NCBI GenBank assembly: GCA_036555515.1 | Contig: DATBLC010000362.1 | Location: 1-64,000, forward strand | Reading direction: 5' to 3' | DNA: 64,000 nt | Origin: DATACQ01 sp036555515 | GTDB lineage: Bacteria; Desulfobacterota; Binatia; UBA9968 | In this document: positions 47,409 to 55,834 of the stretch, one piece after another | Numbering within the stretch: position 1 is the first letter of the stretch | How the letters are laid out: each line of letters starts with the position of its first letter | The notes under the pieces: model-generated | The model's input: only the letters and a program-made list of their open reading frames with translations | What the model was told of the DNA's origin: nothing | Databases searched by the model: none | Position numbers and translations under genes: made by a program

Positions 47409-48335
47409 ATGATGAAAGCCATGAACGCCTTATGCACGCGCTTTTTCATTCTGGCCCTGGCGCTGTTCGTGGTCAGTGGTTGTGGCAGGTCTACCTCGTC
47501 GTCAAAGGTTTTGCGGGTGGGCTTCGTACCCGCGGAAGATGCCCAGCAGGTGATCCGAAACGCCCAGCCGCTGGTGGAGATTCTCCAAGAGAAACTCGGT
47601 ATGGAAGTCCAGCCGTTCGTTGCCACCGACTATACCGGGGTAGTCGAAGCGCTGCGGGTTGGCAAACTCGACATTGCCTTTTTAACCCCGGCTTCCTACG
47701 TGCTGGCGAAAAGCGAGGCCAACGTGCGCGTGGCGCTCAAGTCCGAACGCAAAGGTTCGCCCTTTTACTACGCCGCGATCATCACCCGCGCCGATAGCGG
47801 CATAAAATCGCTCGAGGACTTGCGCGGCAAGGTCTTTGCCTTCGGCGATCCGCTGTCGACATCCGCGAACGTTTTTCCGCGCAAGCTGTTTCATGACAAG
47901 GGCATCGACCCGGTGCGGGACTTTAAGCAGATACTCTATTCCGGCGGCCATGACGCAACCGTGCTCGCGGTGCTCAACCGCAAGGTAGATGCCGGCGCGA
48001 CCTATGCCAACTCCACCGACGGCACCGATACCGCATGGGCGCGCTATTTGAGAAATCCCGATGACGTGAAAAAAATTCGCGCCATAGCCTATTCCGAGGC
48101 TATACCCGCCGACAATTTGGTCTTCAGCGGTCATCTTGAAGAACGGCTCGGCAAGCAGATCGAAGAAGTATTTGTCGAGTTAAGCAGCGATCCTCTGGGC
48201 AAGAAAATGCTTAGAGACCTTTATCAGATCGATGGCTTCGTCCCCGCCACGGACAAGGATTATGATTCCGTGCGCACGGCGTTCGCCATAGCGGGTATCC
48301 AGCTCAAGGACGCGCTCAAGAAAAAGCAGCCGTGA
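47409..48335 (+). CDS. phnD: Phosphate/phosphonate ABC binding lipoprotein (PhnD-like)
   Basis: 308 residues. A lipoprotein signal with lipobox VVSGC gives a membrane-tethered binding protein. The periplasmic fold shows VGFVPAEDAQQVIRNAQPL and DIAFLTPASYVLAKSEA, typical of the PhnD/PtxB group, which bind phosphonates, phosphite or related anions. It overlaps phnC by GTGA. Confidence 0.9.
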   Translation: MMKAMNALCTRFFILALALFVVSGCGRSTSSSKVLRVGFVPAEDAQQVIRNAQPLVEILQEKLGMEVQPFVATDYTGVVEALRVGKLDIAFLTPASYVLAKSEANVRVALKSERKGSPFYYAAIITRADSGIKSLEDLRGKVFAFGDPLSTSANVFPRKLFHDKGIDPVRDFKQILYSGGHDATVLAVLNRKVDAGATYANSTDGTDTAWARYLRNPDDVKKIRAIAYSEAIPADNLVFSGHLEERLGKQIEEVFVELSSDPLGKKMLRDLYQIDGFVPATDKDYDSVRTAFAIAGIQLKDALKKKQP

Positions 48336-49108
48336 CCATTCTCGAAGTCAGGGGCCTGGAGAAATCCTACGGCGGCGCGCCGGTGCTCAAGGGCGTGAAT
48401 GTTGCCATTGAGCAAGGGGAGTTTGTCGGCGTGATCGGGCTCAGTGGCTCCGGCAAATCGACGTTGCTGCGCTGCATCAACAGGTTGATCGAGGCCAGCG
48501 CGGGAGAGATTCTGGTGCCGCGGGCGCTCTTGGCCGGCACCGCCAACGGCGCCAGCGCCGATGTAGGCAAGCTTGATGCCGGCGAACTCAGACTCCTCAG
48601 GCGCAAGATCGGCATGATCTTCCAGCAGTTCAACATCGTCAAGCGGCTCTCGGTAATCGATAACGTGCTTTCCGGTGGGCTCGGCTACCAGCCGGCGCTA
48701 AGCGGCTCCCTCAGAATTTTTTCCAGTGAAACAAAAGGCCGGGCGCTGGTAAATCTAAAGCGCGTTGGCCTCTTGGAACACGCCTACAAACGCGCCGATC
48801 AGCTCAGCGGCGGCGAACAGCAGCGGGTCGCCATCGCGCGCACGCTGATGCAGGAACCGGCGCTCATTCTTGCCGACGAGCCGGTTTCTAGTCTCGACCC
48901 CAAGCTCTCCCGCGTGGTGCTCGACATTCTCAAGCGCGTTTGCCGCGAAGACGGAATCACTGCGCTGGTTAGCCTGCACACGCTGGAGCTGACGCGGGAA
49001 TACGCCGACCGCGTCATCGGCCTTAAGGAAGGGCGGATTTTTTTCGACGGTCCGGCAAGGGATCTGAGCGACGCCGTAATTGATTCGGTTTATCAACGCA
49101 AGGATTGA
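48332..49108 (+). CDS. phnC: Phosphonate ABC transporter ATPase (PhnC-like)
   Basis: 258 residues. Walker A GLSGSGKST, signature LSGGEQQR, Walker B LILADEPVSSLDP. PhnC-type features: GMIFQQFNIVKRLSVIDNVL. GTG start overlaps the phnD stop. A palindromic repeat element begins 6 bases after its stop and separates it from phnE. Confidence 0.93.
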   Translation: MTILEVRGLEKSYGGAPVLKGVNVAIEQGEFVGVIGLSGSGKSTLLRCINRLIEASAGEILVPRALLAGTANGASADVGKLDAGELRLLRRKIGMIFQQFNIVKRLSVIDNVLSGGLGYQPALSGSLRIFSSETKGRALVNLKRVGLLEHAYKRADQLSGGEQQRVAIARTLMQEPALILADEPVSSLDPKLSRVVLDILKRVCREDGITALVSLHTLELTREYADRVIGLKEGRIFFDGPARDLSDAVIDSVYQRKD

Positions 49109-49113
49109 ACCAG

Positions 49114-49239
49114 CAGGGTGCTGAAAAAGACTCATATGCTTCGTTGCGCTCAATCGCCTCGCTCCAACGTACTGGCTGAGTACGCCTCCGCTCCTCGATT
49201 TTCGCGCGCCTCGCCTCTGAGATCTTTTTGAGCAGCCCG
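49114..49239 (+). repeat. Palindromic GGCTGCTGAAAAA-type element, copy 1
   Basis: ~126-bp element with imperfect inverted ends (left CAGGGTGCTGAAAAA, right TTTTTGAGCAGCCC). The interior has TGCTTCGTTGCGCTC, GAGTACGCCTCCGCTC and GCGCGCCTCGCC, shared with copy 2 in the same orientation. It starts 6 bases after the phnC stop. Confidence 0.85.
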
Positions 49240-49317
49240 CACAGAGGGTTTAAATGTACCCGGGTGAACAACGGACGCGATTAGCATAGGCTGGTCGGCT
49301 GTTGCAAGGAGGATCGC

Positions 49318-50256
49318 TTGGCTGATCAAATGGCGCGCGAAAGCGATGAAAACATATTTCGCGAAGCGCCGCCGGCGCCGAAACGGAGCGTGCGCTTTTA
49401 CCTGCTCATGACGCTGGCTTTGTTAGTTCTCATCTGGTCCTTTCAAGGCGCGAAAATCAGGCCCGCAGAATTGCTCCAGGGGATTCCGCAGATCTTCATC
49501 ACCGTTGGGCGGATGTTGCCGCCGGACTTCTCGAAAGTCACCGACGCCGATAGTTATTTTTTCCCCGATGCGCTTTCGTCCAGAGAACTATTTCTGCCGC
49601 TGCCCCTGGACGTAAGCCGCGAGCGCGCCAAGCAGCGTTGGTGGGACAATACGTTTCCGCAGACCATCGTTGGCGCGACTCTGGAGACTGTGCAGATGGC
49701 GCTGGCGGGAACTTTTCTCGCGTTGCTGGTGGCTTTCCCCCTGGGTTTTCTGGCCGCACGAAATACCACACCGCACCGATGGGTGTATAACGGCGTCCGC
49801 CTCGTGCTCAATTTTCTCCGCACCATTCCCGACCTTGCGTTGGGGTTGCTTTTTGTCGCGGCGGTGGGATTGGGCGCGTTTGCCGGCACGCTGGCGCTGG
49901 CGATACACACGGCAACGGTGCTCGGCAAGCTGCTTTCGGAATCCGTCGAGAATATCGACGAAGGAGTCGTCGAGGCGATTCGCGCCACGGGCGCGGGTTA
50001 CACGCAGATCCTTTCCTTCGCCGTGTTGCCGCAGATCCTGCCGGACTTGATTTCTTTCACGCTCTACCGGTTGGAGACCAACATCCGCGCGGCATCGGTG
50101 CTCGGCCTCATCGGAGCGGGCGGCATCGGTTATCTCATGAATACGAGCTTTCGCACCTTTCAGTACCAGGAGGCGGCGGCCATCGTTCTGGTTTTGATCG
50201 CGCTCGTCATGCTGGTGGATTATCTTAGCTCGCGCCTGCGCAATCTGGTCGTATGA
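49318..50256 (+). CDS. phnE: Phosphonate ABC transporter permease (PhnE-like)
   Basis: 312 residues with about six membrane segments and an EAA-type loop (EAIRATGAGYTQILSFAVLPQI). It completes a phnD-phnC-phnE importer. No C-P lyase genes are nearby, so the ligand may be phosphite or another anion, or an unrelated solute. TTG start with AAGGAGG 5 bases before it. It is flanked by two copies of a palindromic repeat element. Confidence 0.92.
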   Translation: MADQMARESDENIFREAPPAPKRSVRFYLLMTLALLVLIWSFQGAKIRPAELLQGIPQIFITVGRMLPPDFSKVTDADSYFFPDALSSRELFLPLPLDVSRERAKQRWWDNTFPQTIVGATLETVQMALAGTFLALLVAFPLGFLAARNTTPHRWVYNGVRLVLNFLRTIPDLALGLLFVAAVGLGAFAGTLALAIHTATVLGKLLSESVENIDEGVVEAIRATGAGYTQILSFAVLPQILPDLISFTLYRLETNIRAASVLGLIGAGGIGYLMNTSFRTFQYQEAAAIVLVLIALVMLVDYLSSRLRNLVV

Positions 50257-50381
50257 CAGGCTGCTGAAAAACGCCATCTGCTTCGTTGCGCTCGTCCGAT
50301 TTCGCATCGACGTACGCCCAGAGTACGCCTCCGCTCATCGATCTTGGCGCGCCTCACATATGGCCGTTTTTGAGCAGCCTG
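50257..50381 (+). repeat. Palindromic GGCTGCTGAAAAA-type element, copy 2
   Basis: CAGGCTGCTGAAAAA begins on the base after the phnE stop codon; the right end is TTTTTGAGCAGCCTG at 50381. The middle matches copy 1 (TGCTTCGTTGCGCTC, GAGTACGCCTCCGCTCATCGAT). Same orientation as copy 1. Confidence 0.85.
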
Positions 50382-50439
50382 TGAACGAAGCGTTGCGGCG
50401 CTGGGATTGGTGTTCGTCCGAGCATGAACCGCATTCAGG

Positions 50440-50673
50440 CCGGATTCCGCAGTTGCGCTCGACAGTAAGCGCGAGGCGCAACCCTTCCGTAGCAAAGTCG
50501 ATAGGTTTCTGCCCCAGAGCAGACATCGAGCAACGTGCTTCCACGGAACGTTTAAGCTCGTAACAACGAAGTGCGAAAGCGCAAAATGACGTTGCAATTT
50601 TACAGTTGGACGCCTTCGCTACTCCAGGGTTGCACCTCGCTTGCCGTCTCTCGGTCTAAGTGCGGAATCCAGG
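50440..50673 (-). mobile_element. MITE-like element, copy 2
   Basis: Near-identical to 13533-13768 but in reverse orientation, roughly five in six bases matching by eye. Left end CCGGATTCCGCAGTTGC, right end TGCGGAATCCAGG. Inside are GAGTAGCGAAGGCGTCC, CGCTTTCGCACTTCG and AACGTTCCGTGGAA read on the minus strand. It ends 2 bases from the stop of the minus-strand gene at 50675. Confidence 0.75.
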
Positions 50674-50674
50674 T

Positions 50675-51643
50675 TCAGTCGTTGAACAAATCCAGCGTCT
50701 CCGGCGCAAACAGTTCGCTGACTTCCAGCTTGCGTTTCGTCAGCCCCTGCTCATGGGAATAAAGCGTTGCCGCTTCGAGCGTCGGCAGGCTTGCTTTGAC
50801 GCCGTAGGCGTAAATGTCCCGGCCCATGACCTGTTGGGCAAATTCGAGATCCAGGTTGAGCCAGGGGAGCGCAAAGGATTTTTCTTCCAGACGCTCGTAG
50901 GATTGTTCTTTAGCGGCCTGAAACGCTCGGGCCAGCTCGATGGCGAGGAATGGCTGTTTTTCATAAACCGCGCGCCGTATGACCACGGTGTGCATGATTG
51001 GAAATATTTTGGTTTGTCGGTAGTAGTCCGCCTCCGCCGAGCGGGCGTCGGGAAAAAGGCGGAGAATATTAGGCGAACCGTGGACGAAGCCACGCGGAGG
51101 CTGGGTCAGCGCCACGGCATCCAGCTTGCCCTGCTCTAACAGGTCGTCCAGAGTTTCGTCTTTGCCGATGTTGTCGATGCGAATACCTTCGGGCGCGGCG
51201 ATGGAGACATGCTCCCGGCGCCGGCGCAGCCAGTGGATGTCTTCGGGGCGAACGCCGTACTGGTGCGTCAGGAAGCCGCGGGTGAACAGAAGCGCGGTCA
51301 TCGAGTAGTCGGCGATGCCGACCCGCTTGCCTTTGAGGTCTTGGGGTTTTTCGATGCCGGCGTTGGCGTTGATCCAAACATAGGAGTGGCGAAACACCCG
51401 GGATGGAAAAACCGGTAGCGCAGTGAATCGCCTGTCGTCGTTGCCCAGTGCGATCATATAATTTGACAGCGACATCTCCGACACGTCGAATTCTTCGTTA
51501 TTGAGCATGCGCAAGAAAATCTGCGACGGCGGCGATATATTGACGACTTTGAGTTCCACGCCGCCAACGGGTACCGTGCCGTCGGCCAGACCGCGGGTAT
51601 GATCGTAACCCTGGCAGGCGAGTGTCAACGCGATGTTTGCCAT
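50675..51643 (-). CDS. 4,5-dihydroxyphthalate decarboxylase-like / NMT1-fold protein
   Basis: 322 residues in the periplasmic-binding fold, matching 4,5-dihydroxyphthalate decarboxylase-like proteins: ISPPSQIFLRMLNNEEFDVSEMSLSNYM, then DLKGKRVGIADYSMT. No signal peptide is present (starts MANIALTLACQGYDHTRGL), so a cytoplasmic enzyme is more likely than an ABC binding protein. The minus-strand gene is divergent from the CMD gene and ends against a MITE-like element. Substrate not known; a role in aromatic acid metabolism is inference. Confidence 0.75.
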   Translation of the reverse strand: MANIALTLACQGYDHTRGLADGTVPVGGVELKVVNISPPSQIFLRMLNNEEFDVSEMSLSNYMIALGNDDRRFTALPVFPSRVFRHSYVWINANAGIEKPQDLKGKRVGIADYSMTALLFTRGFLTHQYGVRPEDIHWLRRRREHVSIAAPEGIRIDNIGKDETLDDLLEQGKLDAVALTQPPRGFVHGSPNILRLFPDARSAEADYYRQTKIFPIMHTVVIRRAVYEKQPFLAIELARAFQAAKEQSYERLEEKSFALPWLNLDLEFAQQVMGRDIYAYGVKASLPTLEAATLYSHEQGLTKRKLEVSELFAPETLDLFND

Positions 51644-51720
51644 ATCTTCCTCCTGGGTCGGGAACGTTCCGGTCGAACTGTTTCCAACTGTTACCAGAAT
51701 TCATGGACCGTGAGTAGTGC

Positions 51721-51750
51721 TTGACAGCGCTTATCAGGATGGGCTATTGC
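51721..51750 (+). promoter_or_regulatory. Candidate promoter for the CMD gene
   Basis: TTGACA (perfect) at 51721-51726, 18-base spacer, TATTGC at 51745-51750. The -35 context GCTTGACAGCGC resembles the one at 56931. Confidence 0.35.
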
Positions 51751-51775
51751 GCGAGACGCGGGAGGAAAAACCGTC

Positions 51776-52315
51776 ATGAGCAGAATACCGGCCGCGAGCC
51801 GCGACGAGTTGACCAGCGAACAACAAGCGATATGGGACCGGGTGATGAGCGGCCGGACCGGCGGCGGTGGACCGTACGGGACGTTGATGCACGCGCCGCC
51901 GATGGCCGAGTGTTTTTCGGCGCTGGAGGGTTACTTTCGCGACCGCGGGACGCTATCCAAGCCCGACAAAGAAATGATGATTTTGGCTGTGGCACGCGAC
52001 CTGGACGCGCGCTTTCCCTGGAGTCGCCATGAAATCCGCGCTCGCGAGGTGGGCGTGCGCGGCGAAGCCCTTGAAACGCTGCGCGCCAACGGTCCCGTGG
52101 ACGCGCTGACGCCGCATGAAAAAATCGTTATAGAAACGGCGCGCAGTTTAGTGCGTGAGCGCAAGCTTTCCGACCGGCTATTCGCCCGCGCCCGGGCCGA
52201 GCTTGGTGTCGGGCCGCTGGTGGAAGCGGTGGGACTGGTGGGCCATTACAATTTTATCAGTATGGTTGCCAAGACGTTCGATCTTGACGTGCCGCCCGGC
52301 ACCGTCACGTTTTAG
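51776..52315 (+). CDS. Carboxymuconolactone decarboxylase family protein
   Basis: 179 residues with the CMD helical fold. It lacks the CxxC of AhpD. The conserved region is EMMILAVARDLDARFPWSRHEIRAREVGV with the E, H pattern. Paralogous to 10378-10926 but distinct. It is divergent from the dihydroxyphthalate-decarboxylase-like gene; a ring-cleavage pathway role is possible but not shown. Confidence 0.85.
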   Translation: MSRIPAASRDELTSEQQAIWDRVMSGRTGGGGPYGTLMHAPPMAECFSALEGYFRDRGTLSKPDKEMMILAVARDLDARFPWSRHEIRAREVGVRGEALETLRANGPVDALTPHEKIVIETARSLVRERKLSDRLFARARAELGVGPLVEAVGLVGHYNFISMVAKTFDLDVPPGTVTF

Positions 52316-52488
52316 CAGGCTGCTGAAAAAGATCTAAGAGGTAAGGCGAGGGGATATGGCGTGTTGGAGTGACGGAGTATTGGAGTGTTGGGTCTGGAAT
52401 CCATTATTCCATCACTCCATGACTCCAGTACTCCAGCTGCGATGAGGCGATCGAGCGCAGGCAGCATTGGAGACATTTTGTCAGCCTG
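52316..52488 (-). repeat. Palindromic GGCTGCTGAAAAA-type element, copy 3, interrupted
   Basis: CAGGCTGCTGAAAAAGATCT begins on the base after the CMD stop. It aligns to the reverse complement of copy 1 (AAAAAGATCT, AGAGG, AAGGCGAGG, then after the interruption GAGGCGATCGAGCGCA and TTTTGTCAGCCTG). A period-8 array sits in the middle. Confidence 0.75.
52361..52437. repeat. Period-8 TGGAGT inverted array nested in the palindromic element
   Basis: Left units: TTGGAGTG, ACGGAGTA, TTGGAGTG, TTGGGTCT. The right arm on the other strand reads CTGGAGTA, CTGGAGTC, ATGGAGTG, ATGGAATA. It replaces or interrupts the centre of copy 3 of the palindromic element. Confidence 0.8.
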
Positions 52489-52502
52489 ATAGAGGAGGAA
52501 AC

Positions 52503-52793
52503 ATGATCTATGAGATTGCCATTCAAACCGTCGATCCGGCGCGGCGCGACGAGTACATAAAGGTTTTCAGCGAGACGCTAAAGGACGCCAATTATGCCGG
52601 CTCCCACGGCATAAAATTCTTTACCAGCATCGAAGATCCGAGCCGGGTCGTCCTGATAATCGAATGGGACAGCGTCGAAGCGCATACGCAACACCGCGGC
52701 ACCCCAACTCATAACCGCATGCGGGAAATCAATTCAGGCTACCAAACCGCCAAGAGCGATGGCGCGCATTATCTAGTGCACGAGGTCAAATAG
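52503..52793 (+). CDS. Antibiotic biosynthesis monooxygenase-type (ABM) protein
   Basis: 96 residues, the usual ferredoxin-like single ABM domain: MIYEIAIQTVDPARRDEYIK, then SRVVLIIEWDSVEAHTQHRG. Such proteins are cofactor-free monooxygenases or heme-degrading enzymes; which applies is not visible. ATG at 52503 with a GGAGG site; the frame is open from 52467. Confidence 0.8.
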   Translation: MIYEIAIQTVDPARRDEYIKVFSETLKDANYAGSHGIKFFTSIEDPSRVVLIIEWDSVEAHTQHRGTPTHNRMREINSGYQTAKSDGAHYLVHEVK

Positions 52794-52841
52794 TAATTGA
52801 CATCGATAGCAATCATTTCACTCGTCAAAGGAGGCGCTGCC

Positions 52842-53282
52842 ATGGGCATGCTAAAACTCGACGCGGTGGTGCATTGGTCGATACCGGTAAACAACTTGGA
52901 AGAGGCGGAGAAGTTTTACGGCGAGATACTGGGGCTGGAGCGTGTAGGGCGGTTGCAAAATTCGCCGCAATGCTGCTTCAGACTCGGCAGTCACAGCATT
53001 ATCTTATGCCAGCGCAAAGAGCCGCTTACGCGCAGCGTCGAGCAGGACGGCCGGTTGCATCACGCCTTCGACGTGAGCCCGGAGATGTTTAACAGGGCGT
53101 GCAAAGTCTTCCGCGATCTTGGCATCACGATCCATGAGCCGGTGGACTACCGGCGCGGCGGTTTTTTTACCGGCCGGCAACTCTTTGTGCTCGACCCCAG
53201 TGGCAACCGCATCGAGCTGCGCGACGCGAGCTGGAAAGCGGGTATGCCGACCCCGACCTATGAAGAAATTTGCAATTCGTGA
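52842..53282 (+). CDS. VOC (glyoxalase/bleomycin-resistance) superfamily protein
   Basis: About 146 residues with two beta-alpha-beta-beta-beta modules: VVHWSIPVNNLEEAEKFYGE and, near the end, LFVLDPSGNRIELRD. Metal-ligand candidates are the His of HWSIPV, H in RLHHAFDV and the E of RIELRD. Related proteins are extradiol dioxygenases or isomerases. AAGGAGG lies before the ATG. It forms a unit with the ABM gene, 48 bases upstream. Confidence 0.85.
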   Translation: MGMLKLDAVVHWSIPVNNLEEAEKFYGEILGLERVGRLQNSPQCCFRLGSHSIILCQRKEPLTRSVEQDGRLHHAFDVSPEMFNRACKVFRDLGITIHEPVDYRRGGFFTGRQLFVLDPSGNRIELRDASWKAGMPTPTYEEICNS

Positions 53283-53369
53283 GCTCGGATTGAAGGTGAT
53301 GGGTCTCAATCGAGGCGGCTGGTGAAGGGAAAGGGTAGAATTTCTGAATGACGCAAGCGCCGGATGGAT

Positions 53370-55505
53370 TTAGCGCATAGCGACGGCTTTCACCTGATTG
53401 TAATCGCTCCAGCCGTCCAAGACCTTGAGCACGCCGTCTTGCACCAGGGTGGTCATCCCTTCGAAAAGCGCCGCGTCGAGGAGTTCCGCAGCGCTGACCC
53501 GCACATGGATGAGCTTTTTTATTTTTTCGGTGACGACCAGCAATTCATGCAGCCCGATGCGTCCCTTATAGCCGGTGTTGCGGCATGACGCGCAGCCACG
53601 ACCGCGATAGAGCCGAAACTGGTCATTATACGCAAATCCCAGGCTGACAAACTCAGCTTCGCCAAAAGCGTGGGCGAGAACTTCGAACTCTTCCTTTGAC
53701 CCGTGATAGGCCTCCTTGCAGTCACTACAAATGGTCCGGGCCAAGCGTTGGGCCATGACGCCGAGCAGCGAATCCGCGAAGTTAAAAGGATCGATACCCA
53801 TTTCCAGCAATCGAGTGACGGTCTCGACGGCGCTGTTTGTATGCAACGTGCTCAGCACCAGGTGTCCCGTCAGGGATGCTTCCATGGCGACTTCGGCGGT
53901 TTCGTCGTCGCGAATCTCGCCCACCATGATGACGTCAGGATCAGCGCGCAGAAAGGCGCGCATGGCCGCGGCAAAATTAAAGCCGATCTTGGGCTGCACC
54001 TGGACCTGGCGTAGCCCCGGCTGGGTGATTTCCACCGGGTCTTCCGCCGTCCAAATTTTTCGCTCGGGTGTGTTGATCAGGCTCAACGCCGAGTGCAGCG
54101 TGGTCGTCTTTCCTGCCCCTGTTGGTCCGACGCAGAGGATCAGTCCATGGGGCTTTCCTAACATAGCGCGGAACTCGCGATGATTGCGCGGCGTCATATA
54201 CAGCTGGTCGAGCGATTTCGGCTTTTCCGCCGTGAGCAGACGCAGCACGACGTCTTCGTTACTTGGGCCGGCAGTCGGGATAGTAGCGACCCGCAGTTCG
54301 AAGGCGCGTTCCGAGTGCTGAAACTTGATCTTGCCGTCCTGCGGCTTTCGCCGCTCGGCGATGTCCAAACCGGCGATGATTTTGATCCGGGAGATGAGCG
54401 CGCGGCGGTAGGCCGGGGGAACCCGGAGATATTCAAAACAACGACCATCGACGCGAAAGCGGATTGTTGTTTCGCGATCGCTCCCTGCCGGCTCGATGTG
54501 AATGTCCGACGCGCCCTGCTTCCAAGCTTCCACGATGATTTGATTGACGAGGCGAACGACGGCGCTGTCGTTCTCTTTTATCAGTTGCTCTTCCTTGGTT
54601 TCCGGTAACTCGGCGAGATCTTGGTCGTCGAGCTGGCCCAGTATCGTGCTGAGTGATTCATTGACGCGATGCGGCCGCGGCGATTCGTAGATCCGGTTAA
54701 CGTACTTCAAGATGTCGTCTTGAAATCCGACGACGCGCTCAATGACTTTACCTGGAAACACGCGCCGGATGTCTTGAATCTTGCTCGTCGCCTGCGGGTC
54801 GTCGATCATCACCGTTACGGAGTCATCGCCGACCTGCAGCGGAATCCAGAAATTGGCCTTGAGATAGGAAGGACTGATCGCCTGCACGTGCTCCCGCGGG
54901 GGAACGCGCGTTTCGTCGTACTCCATGAACGGACAGCGATAAAATGCACTCAAGGCAGCGCCCAGCACTTTCTTGTTCAGCCGGTGCCGTTGTAGGAGAA
55001 CGTTTTCGATGGGGACTTGCTGCGCTTGGGCCTGCTTGAGAGCCTCCTCGAGCTCGTCGCGCTTCAAGCAGCCCGCGACGACAAGGGCTTCAAATTTTCC
55101 CAGGCCATGTTGTCCGCCGGCATGGTTTCTCTGCCACTGCTCATAAAGAACGCGAATCAGCGTCGGCTCATCAATGAGACCTTTCTCAATCATCATGGCG
55201 CCCATTTTTCTTTTGGGGCGTTCCCTTTGCTGCTGCTCAAACACTTCGTTTAGTTGTTCCATGCTGATCAAGTCGAGATGGACCAGCAATTCCCCCAGGG
55301 GAATACGGCGATGGTGCTTGGCGAGCACTCCATTCAAGTCTTCGGAAGATAAGTACCCGAGGGCGACGCAAACCTTGCCTAGAGGCAAAGCAGGATATTG
55401 CTTCTTTTGAATCTCCAGACTTTTGGCAAGCTGTTCACGGCTCAGCAGCCCTTCTTTGGTGAGGAGGGCGCCGATTTTCAGGTTGGCCGCGAGCAATGTT
55501 TGCAT
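53370..55505 (-). CDS. PilB/GspE-type secretion ATPase
   Basis: 711 residues. Hexameric ATPase of type II secretion or type IV pili. The N-terminal ~180 residues hold MshEN/GspE_N-type units (IGALLTKEGLLSREQLAKSL, LGELLVHLDLISMEQLNEVF, MGAMMIEKGLIDEPTLI). The ATPase core has Walker A GPTGAGKTT, the Asp and His boxes, and MVGEIRDDETAEVAM (Walker B). The tetracysteine zinc site is CSDC ... CASC. No pilin, PilC or secretin gene is nearby. AAGGA lies before the ATG. Confidence 0.93.
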   Translation of the reverse strand: MQTLLAANLKIGALLTKEGLLSREQLAKSLEIQKKQYPALPLGKVCVALGYLSSEDLNGVLAKHHRRIPLGELLVHLDLISMEQLNEVFEQQQRERPKRKMGAMMIEKGLIDEPTLIRVLYEQWQRNHAGGQHGLGKFEALVVAGCLKRDELEEALKQAQAQQVPIENVLLQRHRLNKKVLGAALSAFYRCPFMEYDETRVPPREHVQAISPSYLKANFWIPLQVGDDSVTVMIDDPQATSKIQDIRRVFPGKVIERVVGFQDDILKYVNRIYESPRPHRVNESLSTILGQLDDQDLAELPETKEEQLIKENDSAVVRLVNQIIVEAWKQGASDIHIEPAGSDRETTIRFRVDGRCFEYLRVPPAYRRALISRIKIIAGLDIAERRKPQDGKIKFQHSERAFELRVATIPTAGPSNEDVVLRLLTAEKPKSLDQLYMTPRNHREFRAMLGKPHGLILCVGPTGAGKTTTLHSALSLINTPERKIWTAEDPVEITQPGLRQVQVQPKIGFNFAAAMRAFLRADPDVIMVGEIRDDETAEVAMEASLTGHLVLSTLHTNSAVETVTRLLEMGIDPFNFADSLLGVMAQRLARTICSDCKEAYHGSKEEFEVLAHAFGEAEFVSLGFAYNDQFRLYRGRGCASCRNTGYKGRIGLHELLVVTEKIKKLIHVRVSAAELLDAALFEGMTTLVQDGVLKVLDGWSDYNQVKAVAMR

Positions 55506-55757
55506 AGCGTGTATCCTTTTTTCTGTTCAATGTCGTGGTCTTCGATTCGATCTAATGATTAGCCAGCGTGAGCCTATTGGCGGAGGTCACGTTTTGCGGC
55601 GTTTCCTGACAGCGGTAATTTTAATCGGCTACATCGTCATGGTCTCTGACGGTCCGCCGGTGCCACACGCCACAGTCTGAGATATCGGCGCAAGCGGCGA
55701 AATCCTTAGCCAAAAGAACCAAAACGGCGTACCCCGTGCCTGCAATGTTTTTCTCGC

Positions 55758-55786
55758 TTGACGGGGAGCGGGTTTCGCCCTATTCT
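55758..55786 (+). promoter_or_regulatory. Candidate promoter for the TctC-type gene
   Basis: TTGACG at 55758-55763, 17-base spacer, TATTCT at 55781-55786. It precedes the TctC gene by ~48 bases. The rest of the 329-bp gap (55506-55834) holds only a short open frame (55557-55680) with one membrane-like stretch, unsupported. Confidence 0.5.
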
Positions 55787-55834
55787 CGCCTCGCTTTCAC
55801 CGCCTCGTTTCGCGTATAAGACAGGAGGTTAGCC

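Noticed and set aside
49114..50381. phnE with its two flanking elements as a composite transposon
   Set aside because: The elements encode nothing, a third copy lies at an unrelated gene, and phnE fits its own operon; chance bracketing by a gene-end repeat is simpler.
55557..55680. 41-residue plus-strand peptide with a hydrophobic stretch
   Set aside because: No ribosome site and no conservation evidence; it is too short to support.
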